NCBI RefSeq assembly: GCF_014692525.1
Contig: NZ_JACNYL010000003.1
Location: 434,001 to 498,000 of the forward strand
Origin: Sphingobacterium chuzhouense
GTDB taxonomy: Bacteria; Bacteroidota; Bacteroidia; Sphingobacteriales; Sphingobacteriaceae
DNA: 64,000 nt
Direction of reading: 5' to 3'
Both the position numbers and the translations under genes were made by a program. This document shows, piece by piece, positions 63,699-64,000 of this stretch (position 1 is the first letter of the stretch; each line of letters begins with the position of its first letter). The notes below the pieces were generated by a model. The model was given only the letters and a program-made list of their open reading frames with translations, did not search any database and had not been told where the DNA came from.

Positions 63699-64000
63699 TT
63701 AATAATACTCCAGTATCTTATCCATTTGCTTCGAAATTTTTTGCAAGTGTTCTCGATCACCCCCACCGACTTCAGCAGTTAACCATTGTCCTTTGTAATT
63801 GACCTCTTTTACCGCTTTCATCACTACAGGCCAGTTAATGCTTCCCTCTGTTAGCTCAACATCAAACCCTTTCCAAAGACCTTCTTTATTCATTTTCTCC
63901 ACGCTAAATTCTTTGATGTGCAATTTGATAATTCGCTTGTTGAGTGTTTCAATCCAATGTTCTGCCCACCCATATCGAAAAATATTACCGATGTCAAAAT
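63699..64000 (-). CDS. Sugar phosphate isomerase/epimerase-like protein (AP endonuclease 2 fold), C-terminal part
   Basis: The frame stays open on the minus strand to the window edge, so the start lies outside; about 99 codons are visible. It reads FDIGNIFRYGWAEHWIETL, RIIKLHIKEFSVEK, KGFDVELTEGSINWPVVMKAVKEVNYKGQWLTAEVGGG and ends with a C-terminal helix. The conserved D.GN..., K.HIKD-like strand, GEG.I.W/EG.INW and E-containing final strand are the metal-site pattern of the xylose-isomerase-like TIM-barrel family (IolE/IolI, hydroxypyruvate isomerase relatives). The substrate is unknown. Confidence 0.82.
   Translation of the reverse strand, partial: FDIGNIFRYGWAEHWIETLNKRIIKLHIKEFSVEKMNKEGLWKGFDVELTEGSINWPVVMKAVKEVNYKGQWLTAEVGGGDREHLQKISKQMDKILEYY

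Noticed and set aside
1..64000. CRISPR arrays, insertion sequences, prophage or integrative elements
   Set aside because: No regularly spaced repeats, transposase, phage genes or attachment-site pair were found; the only recombinase is a XerD-type housekeeping protein.

Overview
The window looks like chromosomal DNA from a member of the Bacteroidota, most likely the family Sphingobacteriaceae (Sphingobacterium/Pedobacter/Olivibacter-like). The evidence is a SusC/SusD pair, a short RpoD, a DUF4270 lipoprotein, many SPII lipoproteins, few Shine-Dalgarno sites, and repeated matches to the Bacteroidota promoter TTTG-N18-20-TAnnTTTG. It is a gene-dense core region with about 50 protein genes and one tRNA. 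I see no insertion sequence, prophage or CRISPR array.

Layout. 1-1.7 kb: the 3' end of a degenerate DEAD-box helicase and a Gfo/Idh/MocA oxidoreductase. 1.7-10.2 kb: a small polysaccharide-utilisation locus (SusC, SusD, two different GH51 arabinofuranosidases). 10.5-13.3 kb: msrA, then an NlpC/P60 peptidase with a dipeptide epimerase (murein peptide recycling). 13.3-19 kb: a xylose operon (xylB-xylA-Na+ symporter) divergent from a LacI-type regulator, with a perfect operator between them. 19-28 kb: a Kef-type antiporter, a FtsX/LolE-type permease, fmt, a small HTH protein, rpoD, an M16 peptidase and tRNA-Arg(CCG). 28.1-31.3 kb: a His-rich protein, TonB receptor and His-rich lipoprotein operon with a Fur-family-like operator in its promoter. 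31.3-33.5 kb: xerD and nhaA. 33.5-37.6 kb: a cell-envelope operon (DUF4270, Kelch, beta-barrel, OmpA). 37.8-40 kb: a two-component system. 40-43.4 kb: nnr and an M1 peptidase. 43.4-49.3 kb: the rod-shape cluster mreB-mreC-mreD-mrdA-rodA. 49.4-52.4 kb: an acidic unknown protein, then a DMT permease-YigZ-nucleoside phosphorylase operon. 52.4-57.4 kb: a phenylalanine/chorismate operon behind a very AT-rich spacer and a Phe/Tyr ribosome-mediated attenuator. 57.4-64 kb: a fused branched-chain 2-oxoacid dehydrogenase E1, purL and a partial sugar isomerase-like gene.

How the genes work together. The GH51 enzymes and SusCD should release and import arabinose-containing glycans, and the xylose operon next to them handles the companion pentose of arabinoxylan. 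The aromatic operon starts with a 17-residue leader peptide holding seven Phe/Tyr codons, followed by mutually exclusive antiterminator and terminator hairpins. The metal-type operon encodes three exported proteins, two of them very rich in histidine. A dispersed short palindromic repeat appears to have inserted in frame into purL, and a relative lies between mreB and mreC.
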